From: Capitella teleta
Lineage: Eukaryota; Annelida; Polychaeta; Capitellidae
DNA: 64,000 nucleotides
Assembly: GCA_000328365.1 (NCBI GenBank)
Contig: KB309538.1
Location: forward strand, 279,037-343,036
Reading direction: 5' to 3'
The notes beneath the pieces are model-generated. The model worked only from the letters and a program-made list of their open reading frames with translations. It had not been told where the DNA came from and ran no database searches. The stretch's first letter is position 1. Each line of letters begins with the position of its first letter. A program made the translations under genes and the position numbers. Shown here one piece after another: positions 48,750-61,000 of the stretch.

Positions 48750-48821
48750 CTTCCACACCGGGAATCGAACCCGGGCCGCCTGCGTGAAAGGCAGGAATCC
48801 TAACCACTAGACCATATGGGA
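48750..48821 (-). tRNA. tRNA-Glu (anticodon TTC)
   Basis: The minus strand gives a full cloverleaf of 72 nt starting TCCCATATGGTCTAGTGG. The anticodon arm is CCTGC-CTTTCAC-GCAGG with anticodon TTC, and the T-arm CCGGG-TTCGAAT-CCCGG is perfect. The A-box (TGGTCTAGTGG) and B-box (GGTTCGAATCC) are intact, and a T-run terminator follows. The acceptor stem (TCCCATA with TGTGGAA) has one C-A mismatch at pair 2-71 and a G-T wobble, where typical tRNA-Glu has TATGGGA. It may be a slightly decayed copy. No intron. Confidence 0.88.
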
Positions 48822-48896
48822 TGGCTGGGTAGAAGCGGATGAAACGGTTAATTAAATTCGATTCAAAAGGTTAAGCATGCTCATACTCTTATGCAA

Positions 48897-49757
48897 CCGT
48901 AGATAGATAGGTTTATTCGACAAACAATAAGAAGCGCAAGATGGTAAAGGTGAGGTGAAAGTTAGGAGACAAGTAAACATCATTACTGAACGCTACTTTA
49001 CTTTGCTTGCCACCGAGTACTCGGGTACTAAGATTAACTAGGAATGATATAGGTGAAAGGAAAGAACAAATAAACCTATAATAAAACTATAAAATATAAT
49101 ATAGGAATGAAACATAAAATAAATAAAATAAAATAACAATGAAACTGAAAGAGGCTAATTGCTAAATATTACTTAAAGGGATCACAGACGGTGTTTTGTT
49201 CAAGGAATAGATATAAGATGCAGGATTGAAGATAAGAGCCGAGAGTAGAAGAGACATTGAAGGGAAAGAGAAAATGTAAAATGTAACCTGGAGAAGTGGA
49301 AGTTGGGAGGGGAAATTGGTGAAATTTGTCAGCAAGAGAAGAATAGACTGAGAAGAAGCAGCTTAGCATGTATATGTATGCTTTATGTGGTAGTTGGCCT
49401 ATGATATATGTAACAGTGTTGGTTAATGCAGGTGGAAACATACGCGTTAAGAAAGAATTTCTTTATAATTATAGGTAGAGAAGCCATGATAACTATGAGT
49501 GCTTGTTTTGGAGAGGATTGTACCAGGTGTTCCATTGACTGAGGTAGCCTATATCCGAGGAAGTTTTAAGCAAATTCGTGATTAACTCGGGTGAGAAAGA
49601 TTTTTCTTCGCCTAGTGTTGTTATATTGGTGTACTTCAGTGTAACAGTGTTCAATGTAATGGGGAAGGTGTAGAAGTAGTGAGGTAGAGTTTTGTTTTTC
49701 AGTTTAAAATAGAAATTACGGTGGCCGGGATAGGACATGCAGAACAAATATTTTATT
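48897..49757 (-). mobile_element. Probable 3' part of a LINE remnant
   Basis: Read on the minus strand the segment ends in TTTGTCGAATAAACCTATCTATCTA: a polyadenylation-like motif, then short TCTA repeats, the usual end of several non-LTR retrotransposon groups. It lies on the same strand as the reverse-transcriptase fragment at 50700-50850. Open minus-strand frames here (49169-49441, 49493-49747) are not recognised. Linking it to that fragment is inference. Confidence 0.35.
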
Positions 49758-49860
49758 TCGTGCGCACGAGATAGTATCTCGTGCGCACGACATCGTAAGT
49801 CATGAGCACGACATAGCTATCTAGTGGGAACAAGTTAGCGATCTCGTGGCCACGAGATAA
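49758..49860. repeat. Cluster of CTCGTGCGCACGAG-type palindromes
   Basis: TCGTGCGCACGAGATA and its exact reverse complement sit one base apart (49758-49790), followed by degenerate copies (GTCATGAGCACGAC) and ATCTCGTGGCCACGAGAT at 49841-49858. GC-rich palindromes stand out in AT-rich surroundings. Confidence 0.7.
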
Positions 49861-50003
49861 AAAGGGGTTCTTTTTGTTTTGTTTTTATCAACATAAAATT
49901 CCCCCACAAAAAAAGAGCACTCGTTGCGCGCGTTTCAGAGCAGCGCGATATCCTTCAGCACCAGCATGAGCGTGGCCGCGGAAGGGTGCGAGTGCTTTGT
50001 CCC

Positions 50004-50709
50004 TTTATTCCCAAATTATAAAAGAGGAACATTACCTGATGTCAATGTCATTTATTCCCAAATTATAAAAGAGGAACATTACCGGATGTCAATGTCATTT
50101 ATTCCCAAATTATGAAAGAGGAACATTACCTGATGTCAATGTCATTTATTCCCAAATTATAAAAGAGGAACATTACCTGATGTCAATGTCATTTATTCCC
50201 AAATTATAAAAGAGGAACATTACCTGATGTCAATGTCATTTATTCCCAAATTATAAAAGAGGAACATTACCTGATGTCAATGTCATTTATTCCCAAATTA
50301 TAAAAGAGGAACATTACCTGATGTCAATGTCATTTATTCCCAAATTATAAAAGAGGAACATTACCTGATGTCAATGTCATTTATTCCCAAATTATAAAAG
50401 AGGAACATTACCTGATGTCAATGTCATTTATTCCCAAATTATAAAAGAGGAACATTACCTGAAGTCAATGTCATTTATTCCCAAATTATAAAAGAGGAAC
50501 ATTACCTGATGTCAATGTCATTTATTCCCAAATTATAAAAGAGGAACATTACCTGATGTCAATGTCATTTATTCCCAAATTATAAAAGAGGAACATTACC
50601 TGATGTCAATGTCATTTATTCCCAAATTATAAGAGGAACATTACCTGATGTCAATGTCATTTATTCCCAAATTATAAGAGGAACATTACCTGATGTCAAT
50701 GTCATTTAT
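50004..50709 (+). repeat. 47-bp satellite array, about 15 copies
   Basis: The unit is TTTATTCCCAAATTATAAAA, then GAGGAACATTACCTG and ATGTCAATGTCA. Copies are almost identical (CCGGATG, TTATGAAAG and CTGAAGTC are the few variants); the last two are 2 bp shorter (TTATAAG). The array abuts the LINE reverse-transcriptase fragment, and the last half unit coincides with its IND-IDI codons. Confidence 0.95.
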
Positions 50710-50850
50710 GCGAAGGGAGAGAGAAGTGATTCTTTTTCTGGGTTTGTGGAAGACCATGAGACAGGTCTTGTTTGCATTTAGAGATAGTTTGTTGGTTTTT
50801 AGCCATTCATTGATTTTTGGATTCATTCGTCTTTTATTGATATTTCCGGA
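50690..50850 (-). mobile_element. LINE reverse-transcriptase fragment
   Basis: The minus strand encodes NPKINEWLKTNKLSLNANKT followed by CLMVFHKPRKR and LRINDIDI. This matches the segment after the catalytic core of jockey/CR1-type reverse transcriptases (the W-L-x-x-N-K-L-S-L-N-x-x-K-T motif). Upstream sequence does not continue the domain, and downstream it passes straight into the 47-bp satellite. It is a short relic. Confidence 0.8.
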
Positions 50851-51134
50851 TTTCTGCCAAAAGAGCTTAAACCGTAAATGGAAGCGTAATGCAGCCAGCA
50901 CCCCTGCCCCTTGGATGTGGCTCGATGGCTACTCCATTTTCTTGAACTTGGCAGGTGTACAAAAGACCTTAACATTAAGGACAAAAAAGTCAATGCTTAT
51001 ACAAATATACACATGACGTAGCAATGCTGGAACCATGTCAAGTAAGCTTCTTATATCAACAAGTCTTTAGAGGTTGTAATGACGATGGCCATTCACCCAA
51101 GATGTACGTTTGATCAATAAAAACCTTTTGAGGG

Positions 51135-51184
51135 NNNNNNNNNNNNNNNNNNNNNNNNNNNNNNNNNNNNNNNNNNNNNNNNNN
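51135..51184. other. Assembly gap (50 N)
   Basis: Fifty consecutive undetermined bases. The round number suggests a gap of unknown true size. Confidence 0.95.
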
Positions 51185-52005
51185 CTGCACAGAGTGCACC
51201 TTCAATGCAAGATCTACCAAAGATCATTCAGTCGGAATTTATGCCAATTAGATTACAAGATCAGCGCAACTTAATGTCCGCACTAGACTACATATAAATT
51301 CACTTCCATCAGATGAATTTTACTCAAATGTTCCGTTTGCCACATGACATACCACATAATTTACCAATATTCATGAAACCATAGCATTGTTCCAACGTGT
51401 TTTTATTCCATAATTATTAATAATAATAAAAAATAATAACACATGTTCTTTGCACACAAAAATTATACTTTGGTTGTTATAGGCACAAAAAACAGTCAAC
51501 AACAAACAAAATAACAGTGCAAAAAAAAAATATTCCAAAGAAGTCGCGGTATGAATAAAGTGTAAAAAAGACTAAGGTTTTGATCTTATTCACAAAATAA
51601 ATCATTTAAATGTACAGAAAAACACATGGAAGATGTTTTATCAATTACTATAATGAAGATTTTAGTTAATTTTATGCTCTTAGAACACAATTATGTGGTG
51701 AAGTAAAGGTAATCTCACATCATTATGCACAAATTATTAATTACATGAGCAGTTATTGGTAAGAAATTAAAGTTGGAGAAAAAAAAAAAAAAAAAAAAAA
51801 AACAGAAAGAAAACAACTGAAATTGCACATTTTGAACATTTAGAGGGCTGCTATGGTATCCTCCATGATATTTATGCAAATGAGATGCAAATCTAAGCAA
51901 ATGAGATGATAATTTTATGCAGAATATAAATAACAGTGAACAGTTGAATCCGGAATCCGAAGTTCAGTTCTTTTGTTGGAGAGTTTCATCAGTGCCCACA
52001 CCATG
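51185..52005. other. Intergenic, 3' flank of LMO7
   Basis: AT-rich, with a poly-A tract at about 51780-51801. No gene is seen; it should hold the LMO7 3' UTR. Confidence 0.4.
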
Positions 52006-55000
52006 TCATACTCGACTATATTTTAGGCCAACTGGAAGATAAAAATAAAACTATTATCAAAATAAATCAAGCAATCGTAAAATAATTAATTCAAAATCAG
52101 AAGGAATTCTAATTATCTTGAAAATAACAAATTATCTACGACATCAAGGATAAGACAATTTATAAAAGTGAAATAAATTATAAATTTGTGAGTGTATGTT
52201 ATGGTGTAGTGTAGTGTGTGTTTTGCGAAAGGAATCGCACCACTGACCGCGACTAGAACTCAAATCAAAAATACAAAAAGCGCCAAAAATTCCCTCGGTC
52301 ATCTAGTGTTCAGAGAATCAGAGCAAATTAAGCTAAGTAAATACACGTCGTTAAGGTTTGATAATTATCGTCCTACGGAATTATTCACCTCAAAGTGCAA
52401 TGTGCTGATACAAGTAAATCTGCGTCTAAAAATATTAGAAATTTGATTCAGAATCTTAAAACTTTTTATAAAACTATAACTTGAATGTTAAATTCCAAGA
52501 AAATAACAGAATTAAAAACGCAGAAAAAATAAATAAAATACCCCATTAGAGAAAGTAAAGGTAAAAAGTGAAAATAAACAATAGAAAATTAAACCCCAAT
52601 AAAAAAATTTCAATGAAAAAGTGGGTCACTAATAACCAAAAAAATACAATAAAAGCTGTTGCCATGGAGATGACGGGTGGCGAGTTGCCATGGTTACCTT
52701 CGTCATTGCTGAAGCAGTTGGAGCAGTGCAGTTTGCCCGAGCGCACACGAACATCAGCGCCTAAGTCGCCCGTGCCGAGAGGAATCTGGCACACGTGGCA
52801 CCGGAAGCACTGAACGTGGTAATACAAGTGCAGGGATTCAATGATCATCGCAGCGCCATGCCCTAAAACAACGCTTAACTCAGTCACGGGAAGAGGAGAA
52901 AGGAAAGGGTATGTACATGCAAGTGGCAGGGTAGCAGCAGCATGCCAGCCATTTTGAGTCCAATTTAAGCAAGCAAATACTTACAGAACAATTTTAAAGT
53001 ACAATTGTTAGTACTTGTTATGAATATACCGACTCCCCAAATACACTTGCAGACTCAAGATAGCAGATACTTTTAGCACTGCTCAGCAGCCAATAATTAT
53101 AAGGTTTGTGATGAGAGTGAAAGAGAGTGAGTAATTGACTTGCAGTTTACACGCAGCAGTTATTTTAGTGAGATAACAAACAGGGCATTTGCATATAAAA
53201 TATTATGTGAAATACACAAGTGTTGTAGAAATAATAATTTAAAAATATTGGTTTAATATCATATAAAATGAATTCAACAACGAGGAGGAAATAATATGTG
53301 AAAAAGAAGAGAAAAAAAAAAGAAGGAATTTGTACATGACAGAGAAAGGTAATTAAATCAAACCAAAAAATTAAAAAAATAAATCAAGCAAATGCCCTGT
53401 TTCATGTACATTTAAAAAATATTATCAAAAAGAAAACAAAAACATAAGAAACAGAAAAGAAGTGCAAGCAACGTGCTGAATAAATCTTGGTGGAAGGGTG
53501 AATAGACAGCAACCGTGCAGACGCAAGGACAAAACACCCGAGGTCACAGCCAAAGTAAAAAGGGCAAAGATTGAAAAAAAAGTGGCCATTTTGAGTCCAA
53601 AATTTGCAAAGAGCGGCCATTTTGAACCCAAATAATAGTGAAAAATAAGAGAAAAAAAGACGAGGGGGGGTGGGGGGAGAGGGGCATGCTCACCTAGCGT
53701 TTGTTCACAATGTCCGCATCTCTGGTTACTACTAACAGCCACCAGGGGTTCAACGTGCGGAGAAGGAGCAGAAGAAGAAGGGAGGGGGCTTTGGTAGAGC
53801 AAATGGCGCGAGTGCTTTTGAGGGACGGCGTACGGCGATTCTGTCGAGGGTCCCGAGTAGGAGCCTCTTTGTGAGTGTGGTAGTGTTGTGAGTGGGGTGG
53901 ATGGATGTGCGTATGAATGTCTCTGTGGGGTGGAATGAATGCGGTCTAGCAGTGTTTCTTTGATGCTGTTTGGAAGCGGTTTTAGTGATTTTGAGTTGTC
54001 ATAGTGAGGCATGATGATTTCGTTGACTGGTCTGTTGTCAATGCGTGAGTAGTAGTCCTGCCTTGGTCTCTGCACGCCAGAATGCTCCGCTACTCTCCTC
54101 CTCTCCGCCTCCTCTACCAACCAGTGGTTAGCGGGCGCTGTCTCCTGAATCCACGCCTCTTCCCCGATCAAAGACTTGCGAGGGGTGGCGCTGAGGGTCT
54201 TCAAGGAGCGCTTGGAGAGGGCTTGCGGCTCTTTGGGGGGAGAAGTCTCATGCCACGAACTCCTTTTCTGCTCAGCATTCTTTACAATAATCAATTATAA
54301 CATATTTGATTGAGGTTATCATTGGGCTTACCTGTGGAGGGTCGTACCATGCACTTCCAGTGGCTGTCAGGGATCGCCTGTTCATTTAGCTGGCGCGGTC
54401 TTCTGTCGAAGGAGAACCGGTTGAGAGGGTGAGTCTTCCTTTCCATTGTAGATGGAGGCGCCAGGACGCTTGTTCATTTCAAGGATTTCCCTGCGTGCCA
54501 TCATATCAGATTTGATACTCGGCTTCTGAGGAATCACTTTCAGAGGTTTCTTCATGACGGGAGGAGGTACTTTCTTGGGCTCAACGTACGGCGGTCCCTG
54601 GTTCCGCATCAATCGTTCCCTCTCACGACGCAAGTCATCGGCTTCCTTGCGAATCTGCTCCTTAAAGCGAACAGATAAACACCAGAAATAAACAAAGCAG
54701 GAGACTTACTTCCTTGCGTTGCAGCTCTTCCTGCTTGCGCTGAAACTCAGCCATCTTCACTCTCTCCTCTTCACGCCTTCTCTCCTCTTCACGTAGCAGG
54801 CGCTCCTGCTCTGCGGCAAATCTTCGCGCCTCCTCCGCCATTCGCCTCTCCTCTTCTTCCTCCCTCTTCCTTCTCTGCCTTTCCTCCTCCAGCCTCCTCC
54901 TCTCCCTCTCCCTCTCAGCCAATATCCTCTCCTCATCTGCAACATTCAATCTTAGCTGACCTTCATCAATAACAAACAAAGCAGCCGTACCTATTCGCTG

Positions 55001-58000
55001 TTTCTCCCGTTCGATTTCCAGCTCAGCTTCCCAGAACAGATTCCTCTGCTCCTCTTCCCTCTTCTTTGCCTCCTCTTCCCTTCTCTGCCTCTCCTCTTCT
55101 CTTTTTATCTTCAACTCCTCTAATTCTCGCTGATGAGCCAATTCTTTCTCCAACAGACGAGCGTCCTGAAAGAAGTGAGAAACGAATGAGATCAAAGATG
55201 AGAAATGCCTCTCACCTCTCTCCTCCTCTCCTCCTCTGCCTCTTGAGCTCTCCTCAACTCCTCCTCATGCTGCCTTCTTATCTCCTCCTGACCTTTCTCA
55301 AACTGCTCCTGATGAAAACCACAAAGATCAGTTTAGTGTACCAAAAAAAAAAAAAATTCACACAAAATCGATTGTTAATTTAAACAAGTGAACACCATGC
55401 AAATTGAAATTACATGCACAATTCTTAAGATTACATGTATTTTATATGTATCATGCCTGCTATATCCAGCAAAGGCCTCTGCAATTATTATCATATGGAA
55501 CAAGATTAAATAATATTAACCTGTTGATATAGGGGTTCATTGTAGAATGGATGCGAGGGTGCAGGCTGCAATGAGAACAAACTCTTGAACAACATGCGGT
55601 TAAAAGTGCACTCAATCATTCAATCATTCAACCAATAATGTTAGCTGGGATCGACATGCAGTGCCGATACCTGGATCAGCCTCTCCTGCTCCTTTTGCCA
55701 TTCCGCCATTCGATCATTCCCCCAATCAAAGGAAGTTTGGCCGTCAGTGGAATCTACCACCGACAACTGCTTGAACAGTTCCTCAACTGATCCTGACGTC
55801 AAATCGTATGAAGTGTCATCAACCTCAGGGTCATTTGGCTGTTCCTTCTTCTGTGGCTCATCCCCCGTTTGCTGTTCAGTCCCAAGGAAGTACTCCCTGC
55901 GTTGCTTCATCAATGCATTTTCAGGCTCTTCTGTTACTTTATCAATTTCTATGATGATCACAGCATTTGGCTGTACATCCTCCTCCTTTGGAGAAGCATG
56001 TGCTTCAGGCTGTTCAACCAGTTGCACATCTACCTGTGGCTCTTCCCTGCAATGAACATCCTCCCTCACTGTTTCCGCACTTTCATCCCTGATGTGTTCG
56101 CTGAACGGGCCATCTTCAGGACTTTCCATCATTGGACAATCTGAAACTCTTTCTTGCATCTGGAAACATCTGTTCTCTTCCGGGTGCTTCTTTGATTGTT
56201 CTACCGGATGGACATCCTCCCTTGGCTGTTCTATCAATTGTACATCCTCCTTTGTCTCTTCTTTCCAGTGTACATGCCCCTTGCTGGGTTTCTTTGGCAC
56301 CATTGGTTTAGGCTTCACTTTGGGAGCTTCATTTTTTTTAATGGGCTGTTCCGCCAACTGTACATCCTCTTTCACTGGCTGTTCCGGCACGTGCACTTCT
56401 TCCTCTGCTACTGGCTGTTCGTTTAAATGAACATCCTCCATCTTACGTTTTATTTTTAGTGGCTTATAGTCGTCATCTTCCCCAAACTCTGACATCCAAT
56501 GTCCGTAATGCCGTTCAGGTTTGTACACAAAATCGGGGTCCGCTCTATAAAATTGTCCGGAAGCACCTCTCTCACTCACCTCGTTCCTCTCACTCCTCTC
56601 CAATTGCGCTATAATTTCCCTCTCCTTCTTCTGAACATCAAATTCCAACTCAAAACTTTCCCCTGACCAATTATGGCCATTGGAAGGGCTGAGCTGTTCT
56701 GCTTGTTGGAGTGACTCCCTCTGTTCTTTTGCTCTTTTCTCGGATTCTTTCTCCTTCTTCTCTCGTTCGATCTCTGTGAGAAAATTATTACAAATATAAA
56801 ACCATTTATTGATATTCAAATTCAAATAAAAGTCATAAAGGGGAAGCTAGCATTTTATCAAGTTAAAAATTTCGCTGCATTACACAGAAGCATTCGTCAT
56901 CCAAAGCAAAGAGAGGAGAGCCCTTAAAAAAAAAGCCAAATATCCTTGAGTTTTAAATTTGAGAATTTCAGGAAAGCTGAAAACTTAAGAGCAAACCATT
57001 TTGGGAGCAAAAACTTACTTGAAATGTCAACCCATGGAGGAATAACTAAACACACGACGCAATTAAAAACACAACCACAAAACCCCACGGAACCCACTAA
57101 CCTGCTTTCATTTTCTTGTACTCTTCGGTTTCCTCCATTTTGAGTCCAAGAAACTCGGACTTTCTTCTCAAAATGTCCGTTCTGAGTTTTGTGGTTGGGT
57201 CGTGCTGAATGGGATCATGAGGCACCTCCTCCTCATCCTCTTCCAGGAAGTCACCACCGTCGTCAAAAATAGGTTCTTCCACCTGACTAGGGAATGTGTT
57301 CCACATGGGCACGGGAGGGGGGGCGGAGGGCAGAGCTGGTGGCAGGTCCTCGGGTTCCTTGGGTGTGCTCTGCGCAAAGATGACGTCATCTCCGCTTCAC
57401 GCTTCATAACAACGCTCACCTTCATGACGGGTTGAACGTCCTCTTTAACCAGCTGATCGATGATCTCTTTCTCCTCAGCTGAATCCACGCGAGCCACGCT
57501 AGCCAGCGAACTAGATACGTGTGCTCTTGCTTCCTCAGGGACGGACACTAACGATTTGCGCTCATTCAAGAAAGTCTCCTCTTCTTCATGCAGAGCGTTC
57601 TCTTCAATTTTAACTTTACAAATACTGTATTAAAAAATATACATATAATACAAACAGCCAACCTTTATCCAGATGGCGCTTGATTTTCAGCTCGATTTGA
57701 CCGCATGTGACGGCGTTGTCGATGACCATCTGCACTGAGTCCTGATAGTGGTTGGCGACCTCTGCTCCGTTGATGGAGATGATCTCGTCCCCTGGCATCA
57801 ACTCACAGACATCGGCCGCACCACCTGAAACACAATGATGGTTAACGAGTCATAATTAATGAGCAGCTGATGGCGGCACACTGCATGCATTCAGTCTCCT
57901 GATGAATGAAGAGTCTCACTTGGAATAATGAACCATGCAGTTAATGTCTAATGGCAAGAAAAGCGTTAAGGAGTATCACAATTTAAATTATTTAATCAAC

Positions 58001-61000
58001 GATTTTGAAACAGAATTATATGTACATTAAAAGGCTCCACCAACAACACTGCCTTATAAATATGAAGCCGGAATGAATTTCATCTTGCGCCATGAAAACA
58101 GTAATTACACAAAGGGACGCCAGCTACGAGACTTATAAGTGTAAGTAGTACCGCCAAAAAAAGACCAGCTTAAAAACGATGCTTGATTACAATCTAAGAA
58201 GCCTTAGAAATGAATAAAAGTCACAGAGAACAGCATGCTCAGATGCAATGAACAAGCGGAAAGAATAAGTACATCCATCAAACTCTCACCGTATGAACTC
58301 CTCAAATCTGACAGACAAAAAATATTTTCAGATTGAGATCAGTTTTACGGCTGCACCAATGATCAAAGCAAAATCACACTTCGCTCTGTTGAAAAGAATT
58401 TGTAAATGTTTACCGAGAGTGACTTTCTCTATGACGATCGGCTGCTGGAGTTCTTTGCCCCCTTGGATGCTGAACCCAAATCCCTTCTGATGATTTACGC
58501 TGATTTTGATCAACTTCTCAATGTACTTCTACAAGAGATTGATAAATAAAAGAGTGATATAAGAGAGAGAAATAATAAAGGGGGAAGGGGGGTGGGTGAG
58601 TATACCTTGTCGTGATGTGTTTCGTTATTTGACGACGAAAGGAAATCCCGAGGTCCAAGCACTTTGCTAATTTTCTTGGGTAAGAAATTCGGTGGCTCAG
58701 CAGTGACGGTAGGTGGAGAGGGAGTAGGGGCACACAGCTCCGGTTTGTACACTTGAGGGGTTATCACTTCCACTGGAATATCCGGTGACGTGACCTTTTT
58801 CTTGAGGTCAGGGGTCACAATGGGTTCATCTTCCTCTTTGAGATCAAACGACCATTTTGAATTGTCCTCGTCTCTGCTCTTAGGAGAGCTGAGTCTCTCC
58901 AAGCGCTCGTCTCCGAAACCACTGTCCTCGGGACTCCGATTGCTGTACTCCCTTGAGTCCCTCACAAACTCATACTCAGTCGACCGTTTAGCACCAAAGG
59001 TCATGCCACTGCGAAGGTCACCACCAAACTCCACGTCAGAGCCAGCAAACGTTGGTTTAGCACCATAGCGGTCGCGAGGCGTTTCTTCAGCTTTGGTGAA
59101 GCCGAGGGCAGTGAGCGTTTCTTGCTCTTTGGGCACGGCAGGAAAAACGTCGTCTTCATCTTGCGGGTAGAAAGATCCGATGCTCTTGATGGGCCGGGTC
59201 CTCCTCTTTTCTCCACCCTCCTCCTCCTCCTCCTCCTCCTGCTTCTCCCCATCTTCATCCAACTGCAGCGCCCTCTGGTGTGTCGCCTGTGACTTACGAC
59301 GCATCTTGGATTTCCAATTGGACAGGTTCTGAAGAAAATCAAACAAATAATGATAACCACCCATTATCACAATATCTGAAAATATATTGCAAAAAAAAGA
59401 AAAGAAAAGAAGAAACCTTGTGAAAGGTGACAGTTGTTTTTCTGCATTCTACAAAAGCATTAACGCAATATTTCTCCCGGCGTGAATGAACGGCTCCCAT
59501 GTTTTATAAAAAGATCACAACGAGAAATAAACGCATACACACACCACACATCACATGACAACGACTATAATTGGGATGCTGCCAATTAATAGACTAACGA
59601 GTTAAAGGGAGAGAAAAATATGCAACATGCAAAAAGCAGAAGGGAAACAAGCAAATTGAAGGAAATAGCTCTGGGGTACTAACATCACTAAATAGCTAAG
59701 GGTATGCCAACACTCATAGCAGGGAGGAAATTCACAAATTAAGACACAGTTTATACGATTGAGTAATTTGATCTGTGTAAGGTATGCGATTTAATGACTT
59801 CAATGTCATTTTTCATTTTGTGTGCTATTACTTTGAAGCATACTAGTAAATCATATCACTGTAGGGTGATATATCTCGGTTTGACCCCAATCCAAGTGCA
59901 TCATAATCCATGAGGTTTTGTCTCGTCACAATGAAAAGGTAATTAGGCAGATGACCCTCAAAAAGTTATGTAATAATATGCCGGCGGATTATGCAAAAGA
60001 AAATATGAATACGATAGAAATCGTTCTTCTTTTGTGAATTCATGTTTTTTTCCTTCTAGACATGCATTATTTCTCTAATAAACATGCAGGTGAGGAATCT
60101 TAAGAGGAAAACTGAAACAATCTTTATTGTTTCAATTAACCAACAGATGTTTTCCAAGTCTAGAATCATTATGATAATTATTCAATTCCGAATATTTTCA
60201 ACACCATACCTGCATCCACTGTAGAAAACAGAAAAAAAAAAAAAAAAAAAAAAAAAAAAGCACAAAAGACGATTAAGAGAGAATTAGTCAAAAGAAGCAA
60301 AAAACATGGAGTAACACAAAAAACATACGCTATACAGCAAAACACGATTATAAACAAAAAAAGCACAAATGAAAAACAGACATAAACTGACCGATTGCCA
60401 GTCCTCATCTTCGACCTGGATGACTTCCTTGACGGCCTTCTGTTTCTCCATAATTTTAATTGTCTCCTTTGCCGTTTCAGACAAAGGCTTCTTGTCTGCT
60501 TTCACGAATTGCATTGGATTGCAGGATTTGGCGCTCGTGCGTCGTTCCCGTACCCTAGTGGGAGGGAGGTAGTCCTCTCCCCCGCCTCCCTGGGGTTGCG
60601 GCGGAGGGGCTCCTGAGCTGAAGCGACGGTTGTTGTACTCTTCCATGTTGGGAGTGGGCGATTCGACAGGCGATGTCAAGCCCCAAGAACCATCCACCGA
60701 TTCATTCGGTGATTGCACCGTTTCATGAATATCCGCAATGCTATCTCTCGGAGAGCGAACGGAGGAACACACAGACTGCGAATCCAAAATATCAGAAAAC
60801 GAAGAGAAGTCCAACTGGGGTCCTTCGTAGAACTTGCGAGCCTCTCGTCCAAGCCAGAAGATTGTGATCGCAACCTGTTGGGGATAAATGCCATGAAGCA
60901 TAACCTCCTTCTGAAGGGTGAAATCAGAACAGGATGACCCATTAACATACTTTACTCTGAATCTAGGTCAATGAATTGAATGATAGCCCCAAGCCAGAAT

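Noticed and set aside
49169-49747. Two minus-strand frames of 84-90 codons in the putative LINE tail
   Set aside because: No reverse-transcriptase or endonuclease motif could be matched, so they were not called as coding.
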